39,652 nucleotides of DNA from an uncultured Prevotella sp. (GTDB lineage Bacteria > Bacteroidota > Bacteroidia > Bacteroidales > Bacteroidaceae), in contig CAMKRS010000016.1 in NCBI GenBank assembly GCA_946415245.1, forward strand, positions 1 to 39,652, given 5' to 3'. Shown here one piece after another: positions 33,535-39,652 of this stretch; the first letter of the stretch is position 1; every line of letters starts with the position of its first letter. The notes under the pieces were generated by a model. It did not search any database, had not been told where the DNA came from, and saw nothing but the letters and a program-made list of their open reading frames with translations. The translations under genes were made by a program, and so were the position numbers.

Positions 33535-34584
33535 TTATCCCTTTCTATGGGTAACTTTTTCCTTATAAGGGGTAACCTCTGGGGGTAACTCGCCGCGGTT
33601 CATAATAGTGGCATAAAGTTCTGGAGATAGATCTTTGAAAAGTGCCGCTAAACAATCCCTTTCATCATTATCACATGGCGTGCTCAGATAGGCTGCTATT
33701 TTTGCCTCGCCCCAACCAAAGATTTTATGGAGCACCGGAGCAAGTTCTTTCTTTTTGTTCGTGTAGTTAAAACCGAGAATATTTGCAAGTGACAAGCCAA
33801 ACAAAGCAGTCTGTGCCTGATTGATTCCAAGAGAAATCCCTTTCTCTCGATTTCGTACCATATCAATCTGCCCCTTGAGTTCCTCGTTCTCTTGTTTCAA
33901 TTTGTTGATATGTGTATTCTTTTGTTCTATGGTTACTTTTAATTGCTTGATTTCTTGAACTGCTGAACATGATTGTGAAGTCGAGGGGGCCTTTTTAGAT
34001 TTTTTCTCTTTACGACTTTCTATGTCGCTCAACATATTATTCACCATCTCGTCGGTGTGTTTCACCAACCAGTGGTTTTGAAAGGCAGAAGCTTTTAGGC
34101 AAGATTCGTACTGCAGTATTTTGTAAAACACATTAGAAGCATGTTGCCATTCTTGTTCTTCTAATCCTAAGCGGGTTAGCACATGACAATAGATATAACA
34201 GCCCCACAAAATACTCATAACAAGTTCATAAGTTGCCCACATGATGGACATACCGCGTTCCCCCTTTTTGTTTGTGAACTCGCTAATATCATTATCATGG
34301 GTCTTCCATCCATTTCCTTTGCCTCGCTTCATATCATGGATGAACTCTTTGACTGTTGCCTCACCAAGTTCTGATCTGGCGTGAGACACTAACAGAAGAA
34401 TTACATTCACCAACTGATACAATTTAATTACTCCATCAATATTGTAATACTGTTCTCGCGGTCCGTCAGCTTCATCGGAATAAAGCCACATAAGTGTCTT
34501 GGCAAGCGAACGTAGGTGGGGGAAATTGGCTTCCTTATTGTTCCACGAGTTATTGTCATCAAAGTAAAGACGAATATTTAGCAT
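33535..34584 (-). CDS. Unknown protein with central coiled coil, 349 aa
   Basis: No family was recognised. The N-terminal half is helix-rich with aromatic residues (YYNIDGVIKLYQLVNVILLL; MSIMWATYELVMSILWGCYI). A lysine-rich segment (ESRKEKKSKKA) and a heptad-like coiled coil (IKQLKVTIEQKNTHINKLKQ to ENEELKGQID) occupy about residues 190-245. The C-terminal 100 residues contain LFGLSLANILGF and HKIFGWGEAKIAAYLSTP, which have the look of a small helical domain. It begins 8 bases after the polyvalent-kinase gene and is probably cotranscribed. The block of mobile-element genes suggests an accessory or regulatory role. Confidence 0.75.
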   Translation of the reverse strand: MLNIRLYFDDNNSWNNKEANFPHLRSLAKTLMWLYSDEADGPREQYYNIDGVIKLYQLVNVILLLVSHARSELGEATVKEFIHDMKRGKGNGWKTHDNDISEFTNKKGERGMSIMWATYELVMSILWGCYIYCHVLTRLGLEEQEWQHASNVFYKILQYESCLKASAFQNHWLVKHTDEMVNNMLSDIESRKEKKSKKAPSTSQSCSAVQEIKQLKVTIEQKNTHINKLKQENEELKGQIDMVRNREKGISLGINQAQTALFGLSLANILGFNYTNKKKELAPVLHKIFGWGEAKIAAYLSTPCDNDERDCLAALFKDLSPELYATIMNRGELPPEVTPYKEKVTHRKG

Positions 34585-34592
34585 AATATTTT

Positions 34593-35270
34593 TTATTTAC
34601 TGGCTCTGGGTGAAAGACTATGATAAGTATCGTAACCACCTGTACCAGATTTGAAGATAATGGTGTCGATGAAATAGAGATGCCCGTCCTCACCTTTCAA
34701 AACGTTGTTGGGAACGGCATCGAAGATATCGTAGTCACTGTTGGTGAAATAGCCTTCATCCTGTTCTTTATGGAATCCCAGTTGTTCCATTTCTTCATCA
34801 ATTTCTGCCTGAGTTGCCTCACGCTGGGATAAGATGAATGGCTGACGAAGAACTGCACAAGTCTTTCCGTCACGGTTTTCGGCAAAACCTATGAGAATGT
34901 ATTCACAATCTGGGAATAGCTCATTATGAACTGAAATGCGTTCAAAGAAAGGGAAAAGGTTATCATCTGAATATCTGAAATCATTCAGTTTATATACAAA
35001 CCTACTATCCAATGAAGCATAGACTTCATTCTCTGAACCGCGGTCGGAATATGTGCCAAGTGTATCTTTGTCGATCCAACAGCCATGTTGGATAGCCCAG
35101 TCTTTTAGTCTTGCAATTTGGACTCCCTTGCAAGACGTTGTTCCCGCAAGCGCTTGAATTGACTCAAGCACGCTTCGTGCGAAATCGGATGCTGCTGCCA
35201 ATAGGCCACCGACTTCATTTTCTCGATTGTCACCTTGTGATGGTATTTGTTGAGTGTTGTCATTGCTCAT
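34593..35270 (-). CDS. Polyvalent-protein-type serine/threonine kinase-like protein
   Basis: The 225-residue protein resembles the STPK-like domain described in polyvalent proteins of phages and conjugative elements. GSENEVYASLDSRFVYKLND corresponds to the glycine loop and ATP-binding Lys, FERISVHNELFPDCEYILIG to the hinge, and AVPNNVLKGEDGHLYFIDT to the catalytic loop Asn and metal-binding Asp. Here it stands alone and is not part of a giant protein. A TTG 24 bases upstream extends the frame, but that codon sits in the -7 promoter box, so ATG 35270 is used. The target is unknown. It is the first gene of the leftward block and faces the restriction cassette. Confidence 0.8.
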   Translation of the reverse strand: MSNDNTQQIPSQGDNRENEVGGLLAAASDFARSVLESIQALAGTTSCKGVQIARLKDWAIQHGCWIDKDTLGTYSDRGSENEVYASLDSRFVYKLNDFRYSDDNLFPFFERISVHNELFPDCEYILIGFAENRDGKTCAVLRQPFILSQREATQAEIDEEMEQLGFHKEQDEGYFTNSDYDIFDAVPNNVLKGEDGHLYFIDTIIFKSGTGGYDTYHSLSPRASK

Positions 35271-35287
35271 CCTTTCATTTCTAATTT

Positions 35288-35383
35288 GCTGCAAAGATAG
35301 GTGTTTTTCGCCTATCTTCCAAATAATTATCCATTTATTTTAAGTTTTTCGTCAAAAAGGGATTTACTTTCCAAAGTTTTTTG
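35288..35383. repeat. Direct repeat, copy 1 (left of the restriction cassette)
   Basis: About 100 bases beginning GCTGCAAAGATAGG and including ATCTTCCAAATA, CCATTTATTTT and CTTTCCAAAG align with 39244-39336 in the same orientation, with scattered substitutions and short gaps. The block holds the kinase promoter. Confidence 0.8.
35292..35323 (-). promoter_or_regulatory. Promoter of the kinase operon, with an internal palindrome
   Basis: TATCTTTG (complement 35292-35299) and TTTG (complement 35320-35323) are exactly 20 bases apart on the minus strand. Between them AGATAGG and CCTATCT (about 35295-35317) form an inverted repeat, a good operator candidate. The same arrangement occurs at 39248-39279. 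Confidence 0.8.
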
Positions 35384-35391
35384 TATCTTTG
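35384..35391 (+). promoter_or_regulatory. -7 box for the methyltransferase transcript
   Basis: TATCTTTG matches TAnnTTTG on the plus strand. No good -33 element is seen at 19-21 bases. If used, it gives a leader of about 330 bases. Confidence 0.55.
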
Positions 35392-35397
35392 CCCTCG

Positions 35398-35729
35398 AAC
35401 ACCGGCTGATTGTCCTAATGGGACAGAAAGCTGTCAAGCTCTACTATATTTCATTCTGGCTTCAGCGGAAGCCCGCCGGTGCGACTTTTGTTGGAATATT
35501 AACAAGCGTTTGCTGTTATTCGGAATTGCTCTAAGAATCTACCAAATTCAAAAAGAAACCGAAACCGAATGAATAAGTCGCAAACGTCTGTGCGATATGC
35601 ATGGGCGTGACTTATCTGGTTTTGGTAGGCTTTGGTAGAGCCTTTAGAGCATGGATTGGAATACCGTCCATGTTTTTTATGCTCTACAGCCTGCCTCCGA
35701 AGATAAGCAATACGCACAATGCATAGCGT
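35398..35729 (+). ncRNA. Long structured leader upstream of the methyltransferase (possible regulatory RNA)
   Basis: Successive complementary arms are seen. CACCGGC/GCCGGTG (35400-35406/35475-35481) encloses three hairpins: TGTCC/GGACA, AGCT/AGCT and GGCTTC-AGCG-GAAGCC. TCTACCAAA/TTTGGTAGA (35538-35546/35631-35639) encloses ATAAGTC/GACTTAT (35573-35579/35609-35615). TAGAGCAT/ATGCTCTA (35645-35652/35679-35686) encloses CATGGA/TCCATG followed by six T, which looks like a terminator. The start codon region carries ATACGC/GCGTAT. A 38-codon ORF (35418-35534) overlaps the first domain. Folding is by eye and function is inferred. Confidence 0.55.
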
Positions 35730-36857
35730 ATGGCTAATAACACTAATCTTGGTGCAGCAAAAGCGGCTAAGAATGATGAGTTCTATACCCAATATGCTGA
35801 CATCCAGAAAGAAATTAATGCCTATCTGGACTATAATCCAGACACTTTTCGTAATAAGACGGTTCTGCTTCCGTGCGACGATCCTGAGTGGAGCAACTTT
35901 ACCAGATTCTTTGCTCAGAATTTCGAGAGATTAGGGCTCAAACGTCTTATAAGTACATCGTATGCCGTAGAGAGTAAGAAGTACAAATATTACGAACCAT
36001 CACTTTTTGAAACGGAGAGTCCAAAGTTTGACGCTGACAAGACACGTGTTAAAGGGAAAATCTTCGAACTGACTTATGACATCAATCAGAATGGGCGTAT
36101 CGATATCGATGATCTGGAGTGGCATTATATGGAAGGTGATGGCGATTTCCGAAGCAAAGAGGTATGTAAATTGAGGGATGAAGCTGACATCATTGTTACA
36201 AATCCTCCGTTCTCGCTGTTCAGAGAATTTGTAGCTTGGATATTTGAAGCCAATAAGCAATGTCTCATAATAGGGAATCAAGGCGGAGTTGGATATAAGG
36301 AAGTCTTTCCACTCATTAAAGAGAATAGGCTTTGGTTAGGAAATGGCTTTAATGCAGGCAATGCCTATTTTGGTCTTCCAAAGGAACTTGTACGCGACTA
36401 CGCTTCAGGTGTTTTTGATGAGAAAACAGGTCTGGTGAAATTCCGTAACTGTTGTTGGCTGACAAATCTTGAACATGGTAGGCGACATGAACCATTAAAA
36501 CTCATGTCTATGAAAGATAATATGCGTTATGGCAAGCATAAAGATATATGCGAAGTAGGATATTACCATTACGAAAATTATGATGCGATAGATGTACCTT
36601 ACACAGATGCAATACCTAATGATTATAATGGTGATATGGGAGTACCTATCACTTTTCTAAATAAATATTGTCCAGAGCAATTTGAAATCATTGGTCATGC
36701 TCACGGTGATGCAGGCGTTGCTCTTGGTCTTAAACCTTATGATAGGAATTTGAAGAAGATAAATAAAGGGCTTCGCGATGGCGACCTGTATTATTTCGAT
36801 AAAAACGGAATGCCTATTATCCCTTATTCACGAATATTAATCCGCAAAAAACGATAA
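35730..36857 (+). CDS. EcoRI-family adenine-specific DNA methyltransferase
   Basis: The 375-residue protein matches the M.EcoRI-type N6-adenine methyltransferases (PF13651). [19 protein letters not shown] and [19 protein letters not shown] are the N-terminal landmarks. The catalytic motif is NPPF (Asn158-Phe161) in [16 protein letters not shown], and [14 protein letters not shown] follows. Such enzymes methylate adenine in a short palindrome such as GAATTC. There is no good ribosome binding site, and the ATG sits at an inverted repeat. The composition looks more A/T-rich than the core genes. Two nuclease genes follow after 5 and 12 bases; no EcoRI-like endonuclease is present. Confidence 0.9.
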   Translation: MANNTNLGAAKAAKNDEFYTQYADIQKEINAYLDYNPDTFRNKTVLLPCDDPEWSNFTRFFAQNFERLGLKRLISTSYAVESKKYKYYEPSLFETESPKFDADKTRVKGKIFELTYDINQNGRIDIDDLEWHYMEGDGDFRSKEVCKLRDEADIIVTNPPFSLFREFVAWIFEANKQCLIIGNQGGVGYKEVFPLIKENRLWLGNGFNAGNAYFGLPKELVRDYASGVFDEKTGLVKFRNCCWLTNLEHGRRHEPLKLMSMKDNMRYGKHKDICEVGYYHYENYDAIDVPYTDAIPNDYNGDMGVPITFLNKYCPEQFEIIGHAHGDAGVALGLKPYDRNLKKINKGLRDGDLYYFDKNGMPIIPYSRILIRKKR

Positions 36858-36862
36858 CATAT

Positions 36863-38035
36863 ATGAAACCGACACTCATGACCGAATGGACCATTGGCGA
36901 CATCTGCAAGGGGTTCCAGTATAACGAATACGAAGGTAAAGGGCTTTATGGACTATCCGGACGATTGACCATTCAACCGGAATATCAGCGCCATTACCTT
37001 TATGCTGAGAATGGCGGCAAGAAAGAGGTTGATGTGATCCAGTCCGTTTTGAATGGTTATCCTTTAGGGCTTATCTATTTCTCAAAGGTAGGTGAAGATA
37101 AGTATGAGGTACTTGACGGTCAGCAGCGCATCACCTCATTAGGGCGTTTTCTTACGGAGAAATTCGCATGGATTGACAGCGACGGTCGCCCCTGGTACTT
37201 CACAGCAATGAACCATGACGAGCAAGAAAAGATTCTGAATACCAAGCTACTTATATATGTATGTGAAGGTACGGAGAAAGAAATCAAAGACTGGTTCCGC
37301 ACCATCAACATTCTTGGCATACCGCTCAATGCTCAAGAGATACTCAACTCGGTGTATTCCGGTCCATTTGTCACAAAGGCTAAGGAGGAGTTCTCTAATT
37401 CAAACAACACCAACATCAACAAATGGAGCCATTTCGTTCCCGGCACAGCAAAACGTCAGGATTATCTGGCTGCTGCGCTCGAATGGGTAAGCAAAGGGGA
37501 TGTGGAGAATTATATGGCCATACATCGCTACGATGATAACATCAATGAGCTCAAGGCTTATTTCACTTCGGTAATCGACTGGGTAACGTCGGTATTTGAT
37601 TTTGCTCCTGAGAAAGAGATGTGTGGCATAAAGTGGGGTGAACTTTATGAGCGTTTCCACAAGATTGCCTATGACCCTGCAGAGGTGGCCGATAAAGTTA
37701 AGGAGTTGTATGAGAGCTTCTATGTAAAAGACAAGAAGGGCATCTACGAATATATTCTTGACGGTTGCCAGAACACAAGGCTGTTGAACGTGCGTGTGTT
37801 TGATGAACCTACGAAGAAGGCTGTGTATGCGCAACAGACGGCTGAAGCCAAGGATAAAGGCGAGTCTAACTGTCCGTTATGTGCCATCGGTCACGATTCC
37901 AACCACACCAAGATTTGGGATCTCAAGGATATGGATGCTGATCATGTAACCGCCTGGAGCAAGGGTGGGGCAACAGATATCGAGAATTGCCAAATGCTTT
38001 GCAAGACTCATAATAGAGCGAAAGGAAATAGATAA
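36863..38035 (+). CDS. DUF262-HNH nuclease (GmrSD-like)
   Basis: The 390-residue protein combines an N-terminal DUF262 domain, a ParB/Srx-like NTPase fold, with a C-terminal HNH nuclease. The DUF262 signature is the DGQQR motif (Asp85-Arg89) after [14 protein letters not shown] and [10 protein letters not shown]. The HNH part has CPLC (Cys337-Cys340), [20 protein letters not shown] (Asp360-His361) and LCKTHN. This architecture occurs in GmrSD-type modification-dependent nucleases. It lies 5 bases behind the methyltransferase and 12 before the Mrr gene, so it is probably the nuclease of a three-gene restriction unit. Recognition specificity is unknown. Confidence 0.88.
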   Translation: MKPTLMTEWTIGDICKGFQYNEYEGKGLYGLSGRLTIQPEYQRHYLYAENGGKKEVDVIQSVLNGYPLGLIYFSKVGEDKYEVLDGQQRITSLGRFLTEKFAWIDSDGRPWYFTAMNHDEQEKILNTKLLIYVCEGTEKEIKDWFRTINILGIPLNAQEILNSVYSGPFVTKAKEEFSNSNNTNINKWSHFVPGTAKRQDYLAAALEWVSKGDVENYMAIHRYDDNINELKAYFTSVIDWVTSVFDFAPEKEMCGIKWGELYERFHKIAYDPAEVADKVKELYESFYVKDKKGIYEYILDGCQNTRLLNVRVFDEPTKKAVYAQQTAEAKDKGESNCPLCAIGHDSNHTKIWDLKDMDADHVTAWSKGGATDIENCQMLCKTHNRAKGNR

Positions 38036-38047
38036 AGGAATAACGAT

Positions 38048-38950
38048 ATGAAAACAAAAGCACCATCTTATCTAACGTCTGCCAAGACGATGTATGCAGC
38101 ATTGACTATTCTGAAGAAGAACGGAGGAAGTATGCCCATCAGAGTTTTGATGCGCGAGATAGAAAAAACGGTGGATCTGACTGATTGGGAGAAAGAGATA
38201 TTAGAAAACACAGGCAATATCCGCTGGCAGAGCAATATGCACTTTACGTCTGTGGATTATGTACGAGCCGGATTCCTCATTAAGAAGAAGGGTACATGGA
38301 CGATTACACCCGAAGGTGAGGAAGCCCTAAAACTTGGACCCGAAAAACTGCGCGACTTGGCATGGGAGCGTTACAATGCATGGTATCGTTCGAAAGAGCC
38401 TGCAGGTCAGGAAAAGCCAGAGGTGCGTACAGAAGAAGAAAACGATCCTGCCAAGGAAACGATGATAGAACTGGAGACGCTGGAGGAAAGAGCTGCCAAT
38501 GGCATCCGTGAGTATCTGAAGAGCAAGAACCCGTATGAGTTTCAGGATCTCGTAGCAGCATTGTTGAAAGCGATGGGTTATTACATTCAGTCGGTTGCGC
38601 CTCGTGGCAAAGATGGTGGTATTGACATTGTGGCTTACGTAGATCCCTTAGGTGCTCAGACACCTCGAATCAAAGTACAGGTAAAGCATAAACCAGACAC
38701 AGCCACAGGGGCTGCTGATGTGCGTGCTCTTCTTGGTATCTTGAAAGCCGGTGACATTGCACTCTTTGTTACATCCGGTTCTTATTCTGCTGATGCCAAA
38801 CATGCAGCATCAGGCGGTGACAAGTTTATCCGTCTGATAGATGGTGATGAGTTCATCGATATGTGGCAGGAGTATTACGATAAGATGTCGGACGATGACA
38901 AGAACATGCTGCCGCTGAAGCGGATATCATTCTTGGGTAATAACGAGTGA
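38048..38950 (+). CDS. Mrr-type restriction endonuclease
   Basis: The 300-residue protein has an N-terminal winged-helix Mrr_N domain (MYAALTILKKNGGSMPIRVL to about residue 100) and a C-terminal Mrr_cat PD-(D/E)xK domain. NPYEFQDLVAALLKAMGY starts the nuclease, followed by RGKDGGIDIVAY (Asp193) and VQVKHKPDT (Gln211 and Lys213), then GDIALFVTSGSYSADAKHAA. The metal ligand pattern D-(Q)xK is the usual one for Mrr. Mrr proteins often cut methylated DNA. It is the last gene of the cassette, 12 bases behind the DUF262-HNH gene. Confidence 0.9.
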   Translation: MKTKAPSYLTSAKTMYAALTILKKNGGSMPIRVLMREIEKTVDLTDWEKEILENTGNIRWQSNMHFTSVDYVRAGFLIKKKGTWTITPEGEEALKLGPEKLRDLAWERYNAWYRSKEPAGQEKPEVRTEEENDPAKETMIELETLEERAANGIREYLKSKNPYEFQDLVAALLKAMGYYIQSVAPRGKDGGIDIVAYVDPLGAQTPRIKVQVKHKPDTATGAADVRALLGILKAGDIALFVTSGSYSADAKHAASGGDKFIRLIDGDEFIDMWQEYYDKMSDDDKNMLPLKRISFLGNNE

Positions 38951-38962
38951 TATTGCATTTTA

Positions 38963-39012
38963 TAACGGAGGGACGGTTCTCCTGTTATAACAAAAGAACC
39001 GTCCCTCCGTTA
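38963..39012. repeat. REP-like hairpin, perfect 18-bp inverted repeat
   Basis: TAACGGAGGGACGGTTCT (38963-38980) and AGAACCGTCCCTCCGTTA (38995-39012) are exact complements with a 14-base loop. The right arm with its AA flank contains AAGAACCGTCCC, which recurs at 39433-39444. It begins 13 bases after the Mrr stop, so it may also end that transcript. No transposase lies nearby. Confidence 0.8.
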
Positions 39013-39145
39013 CACCTGAAAAAGTATTTTGAGGTAAATCCTGATGCTGTTGAAGTATTAATATTTAAAGGTCATAAGTTCTTTTCTGTTGAACGAACTC
39101 TCACTCTCAGTATTCAGTACCATAAAATATTTCGTAAAAGATATG

Positions 39146-39241
39146 AAAAATAAAAGTCACCCAAAGGTGACTTTTAAATGGAGTAGTGTCGATCAAGGCT
39201 TGCTCCCCGCACTCAGCGGCGTAGTCAAAACATACATTTTG
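39146..39241 (-). ncRNA. Candidate small RNA with its own promoter and terminator
   Basis: A complete promoter (39248-39279, minus strand) is followed within about 100 bases by a terminator at 39152-39175: stem AAAAGTCACC/GGTGACTTTT, TTTG loop, then ATTTTT. In between are a 7-bp hairpin GTCAAAA/TTTTGAC (39224-39230 and 39237-39243) at the 5' end and CCGC-ACTCA-GCGG (39207-39219). The only ORF is 13 codons long (ATGTATGTTTTG...). The transcript would be about 95 nt. The promoter is a near copy of the kinase-operon promoter. Confidence 0.65.
39152..39175 (-). terminator. Terminator of the candidate small RNA
   Basis: A perfect 10-bp stem with a 4-base loop, followed on the minus strand by ATTTTT. 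The plus-strand side reads TAAATG, so the signal is directional. Confidence 0.8.
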
Positions 39242-39243
39242 AC

Positions 39244-39336
39244 GCTGCAAAGATAGGCATTTTTCGCTTATCTTCCAAATAGTTTTCCATTTATTTTCAG
39301 TTTTTTCTCCAGAAACATTTCTTTCCAAAGGATTTT
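39244..39336. repeat. Direct repeat, copy 2 (right of the restriction cassette)
   Basis: This block aligns with 35288-35383 over its whole length (GCTGCAAAGATAGG, ATCTTCCAAATA, CCATTTATTTT, TTTCCAAAG). The plus-strand -7 box just beyond copy 1 is degraded here (GAGTATTTGAAC). Confidence 0.8.
39248..39279 (-). promoter_or_regulatory. Promoter of the candidate small RNA, with an internal palindrome
   Basis: TATCTTTG (complement 39248-39255) and TTTG (complement 39276-39279) are 20 bases apart. Between them GATAGGC and GCTTATC form an inverted repeat with a G-T pair; the substitutions relative to copy 1 keep the pairing. Confidence 0.75.
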
Positions 39337-39425
39337 GAGTATTTGAACATAGTTAGGTCACGCTGGGGTAAGGATTCCTCGTGACTGCCTCAAATTATCC
39401 AGACCTCATTTTGACACGAGGCTCG

Positions 39426-39454
39426 TGTAACATAAGAACCGTCCCGCTGTTACA
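39426..39454. repeat. REP-like element TGTAACA...AAGAACCGTCCC...TGTTACA
   Basis: Seven-base inverted ends (39426-39432 and 39448-39454) flank AAGAACCGTCCC, the same core as in the hairpin at 38963-39012. A CACGAG/CTCGTG hairpin (39415-39427) abuts it. It precedes the end of the YaaA-like gene. Confidence 0.65.
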
Positions 39455-39506
39455 TGGAACATATACCACAGTTCGGCAGAATGGAAGGCCTTTTTCTTCA
39501 GGTTGT

Positions 39507-39652
39507 TCATTTGATGAAATGTGGATAGTCCGGCTCTCCAAGAGCAGGATTGTATGTGAAGCCTTCGTAGCTGAACGTATTCAGGTGCTCTGGGATAGCA
39601 ATGCGGTTCTCGATGATGAATCGCGTCATGGCACCTCTGCATGTCTTGGCCC
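39507..39652 (-). CDS. yaaA: YaaA-like peroxide-stress protein, C-terminal 47 residues (runs off the window)
   Basis: The minus-strand frame from the window edge reads AKTCRGAMTRFIIENRIAIP, then EHLNTFSYEGFTYNPALG and stops at 39507. The ARGxMxRYIIENRI-like stretch followed by a short proline-acidic segment is what the C-terminus of YaaA (DUF328) looks like. YaaA binds DNA and limits iron-dependent oxidative damage. The call rests on a short fragment, so it is moderate. It probably marks the return to core genome to the right of the accessory block. Confidence 0.65.
   Translation of the reverse strand, partial: AKTCRGAMTRFIIENRIAIPEHLNTFSYEGFTYNPALGEPDYPHFIK

Noticed and set aside
35271..35294. 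TTG start for the polyvalent kinase gene
   Set aside because: The codon is part of the -7 promoter element, so it would lie upstream of the transcript start.
35400..35481. Possible tRNA in the methyltransferase leader (7-bp closing stem, three internal arms)
   Set aside because: There is no TTCGANNC T-loop, no 5-bp anticodon stem with 7-base loop and the arm sizes are wrong. Kept only as a structured leader.
35418..35534. 38-codon ORF in the methyltransferase leader as a leader peptide gene
   Set aside because: No ribosome binding site and no run of regulatory codons; it overlaps RNA arms. Mentioned but not called as a gene.
38947..39153. 68-residue ORF after the Mrr gene
   Set aside because: It begins inside the Mrr stop region and is translated straight through both arms of the perfect REP-like hairpin; no ribosome site or family resemblance.
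1..39652. CRISPR array, integrase, relaxase or transposase
   Set aside because: No regularly spaced repeats and no such domains were seen on either strand, so the accessory block is described without naming an element type.

Overview
The window looks like a chromosomal segment of a Bacteroidales bacterium, most likely Prevotella or a close relative. Three things point there. Many promoters carry the Bacteroidetes -7 element TAnnTTTG, often with TTTG/TTG about 20 bases upstream. The protein families are typical of the group: DUF4270 lipoprotein, half-length 'glycogen synthase', HU-HIG DNA-binding protein, serine palmitoyltransferase, DUF1460 lipoprotein, and DUF6371 and polyvalent-kinase proteins of mobile elements. 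Several genes overlap by 1-4 bases. All calls come from reading the sequence and translations; no database search was run.

Core part, 1 to about 30.5 kb. The 3' end of a PcrA/UvrD helicase gene meets a leftward operon (half glycogen synthase, DUF4270 lipoprotein, 43-residue protein). A rightward set follows: an HTH protein with a histone-H1-like tail, a DPP III peptidase, an AlkD-like protein, then the overlapping string Fur, purA, hisS and a CE12-like esterase. After tRNA-Arg comes a leftward uronate block (GHL10-type hydrolase, uxuA, uxuB). Next are rightward cstA, a small outer-membrane barrel, nadC, an M23 peptidase and a C69 dipeptidase. A membrane protein with an orphan hisB reads leftward. 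An oxidoreductase, a DUF1460 lipoprotein and a YkvA protein read rightward. After tRNA-Cys come a small FeoB-associated-type Cys-rich membrane protein and a lipid kinase, divergent from serine palmitoyltransferase. tRNA-Pro and an HU-type protein with an Ig-like tail close this part.

Accessory part, about 30.7 to 39.5 kb. It begins with an orphan HigA-like fragment. A leftward block follows: polyvalent-type protein kinase, a 349-residue coiled-coil protein of unknown function, an AAA/RepA-like ATPase and a DUF6371 primase-like protein. Facing right is a restriction cassette: an EcoRI-family adenine methyltransferase behind a long structured leader, a DUF262-HNH nuclease and an Mrr-type nuclease. 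The cassette is bracketed by two roughly 100-bp direct repeats, each carrying the same leftward promoter with an internal palindrome. One copy drives the kinase gene. The other drives an apparent small RNA of about 95 nt with its own terminator. REP-like AAGAACCGTCCC elements and the C-terminus of a YaaA-like protein end the window. No integrase, relaxase or transposase is visible, so the limits of any mobile element lie outside the window or have decayed.
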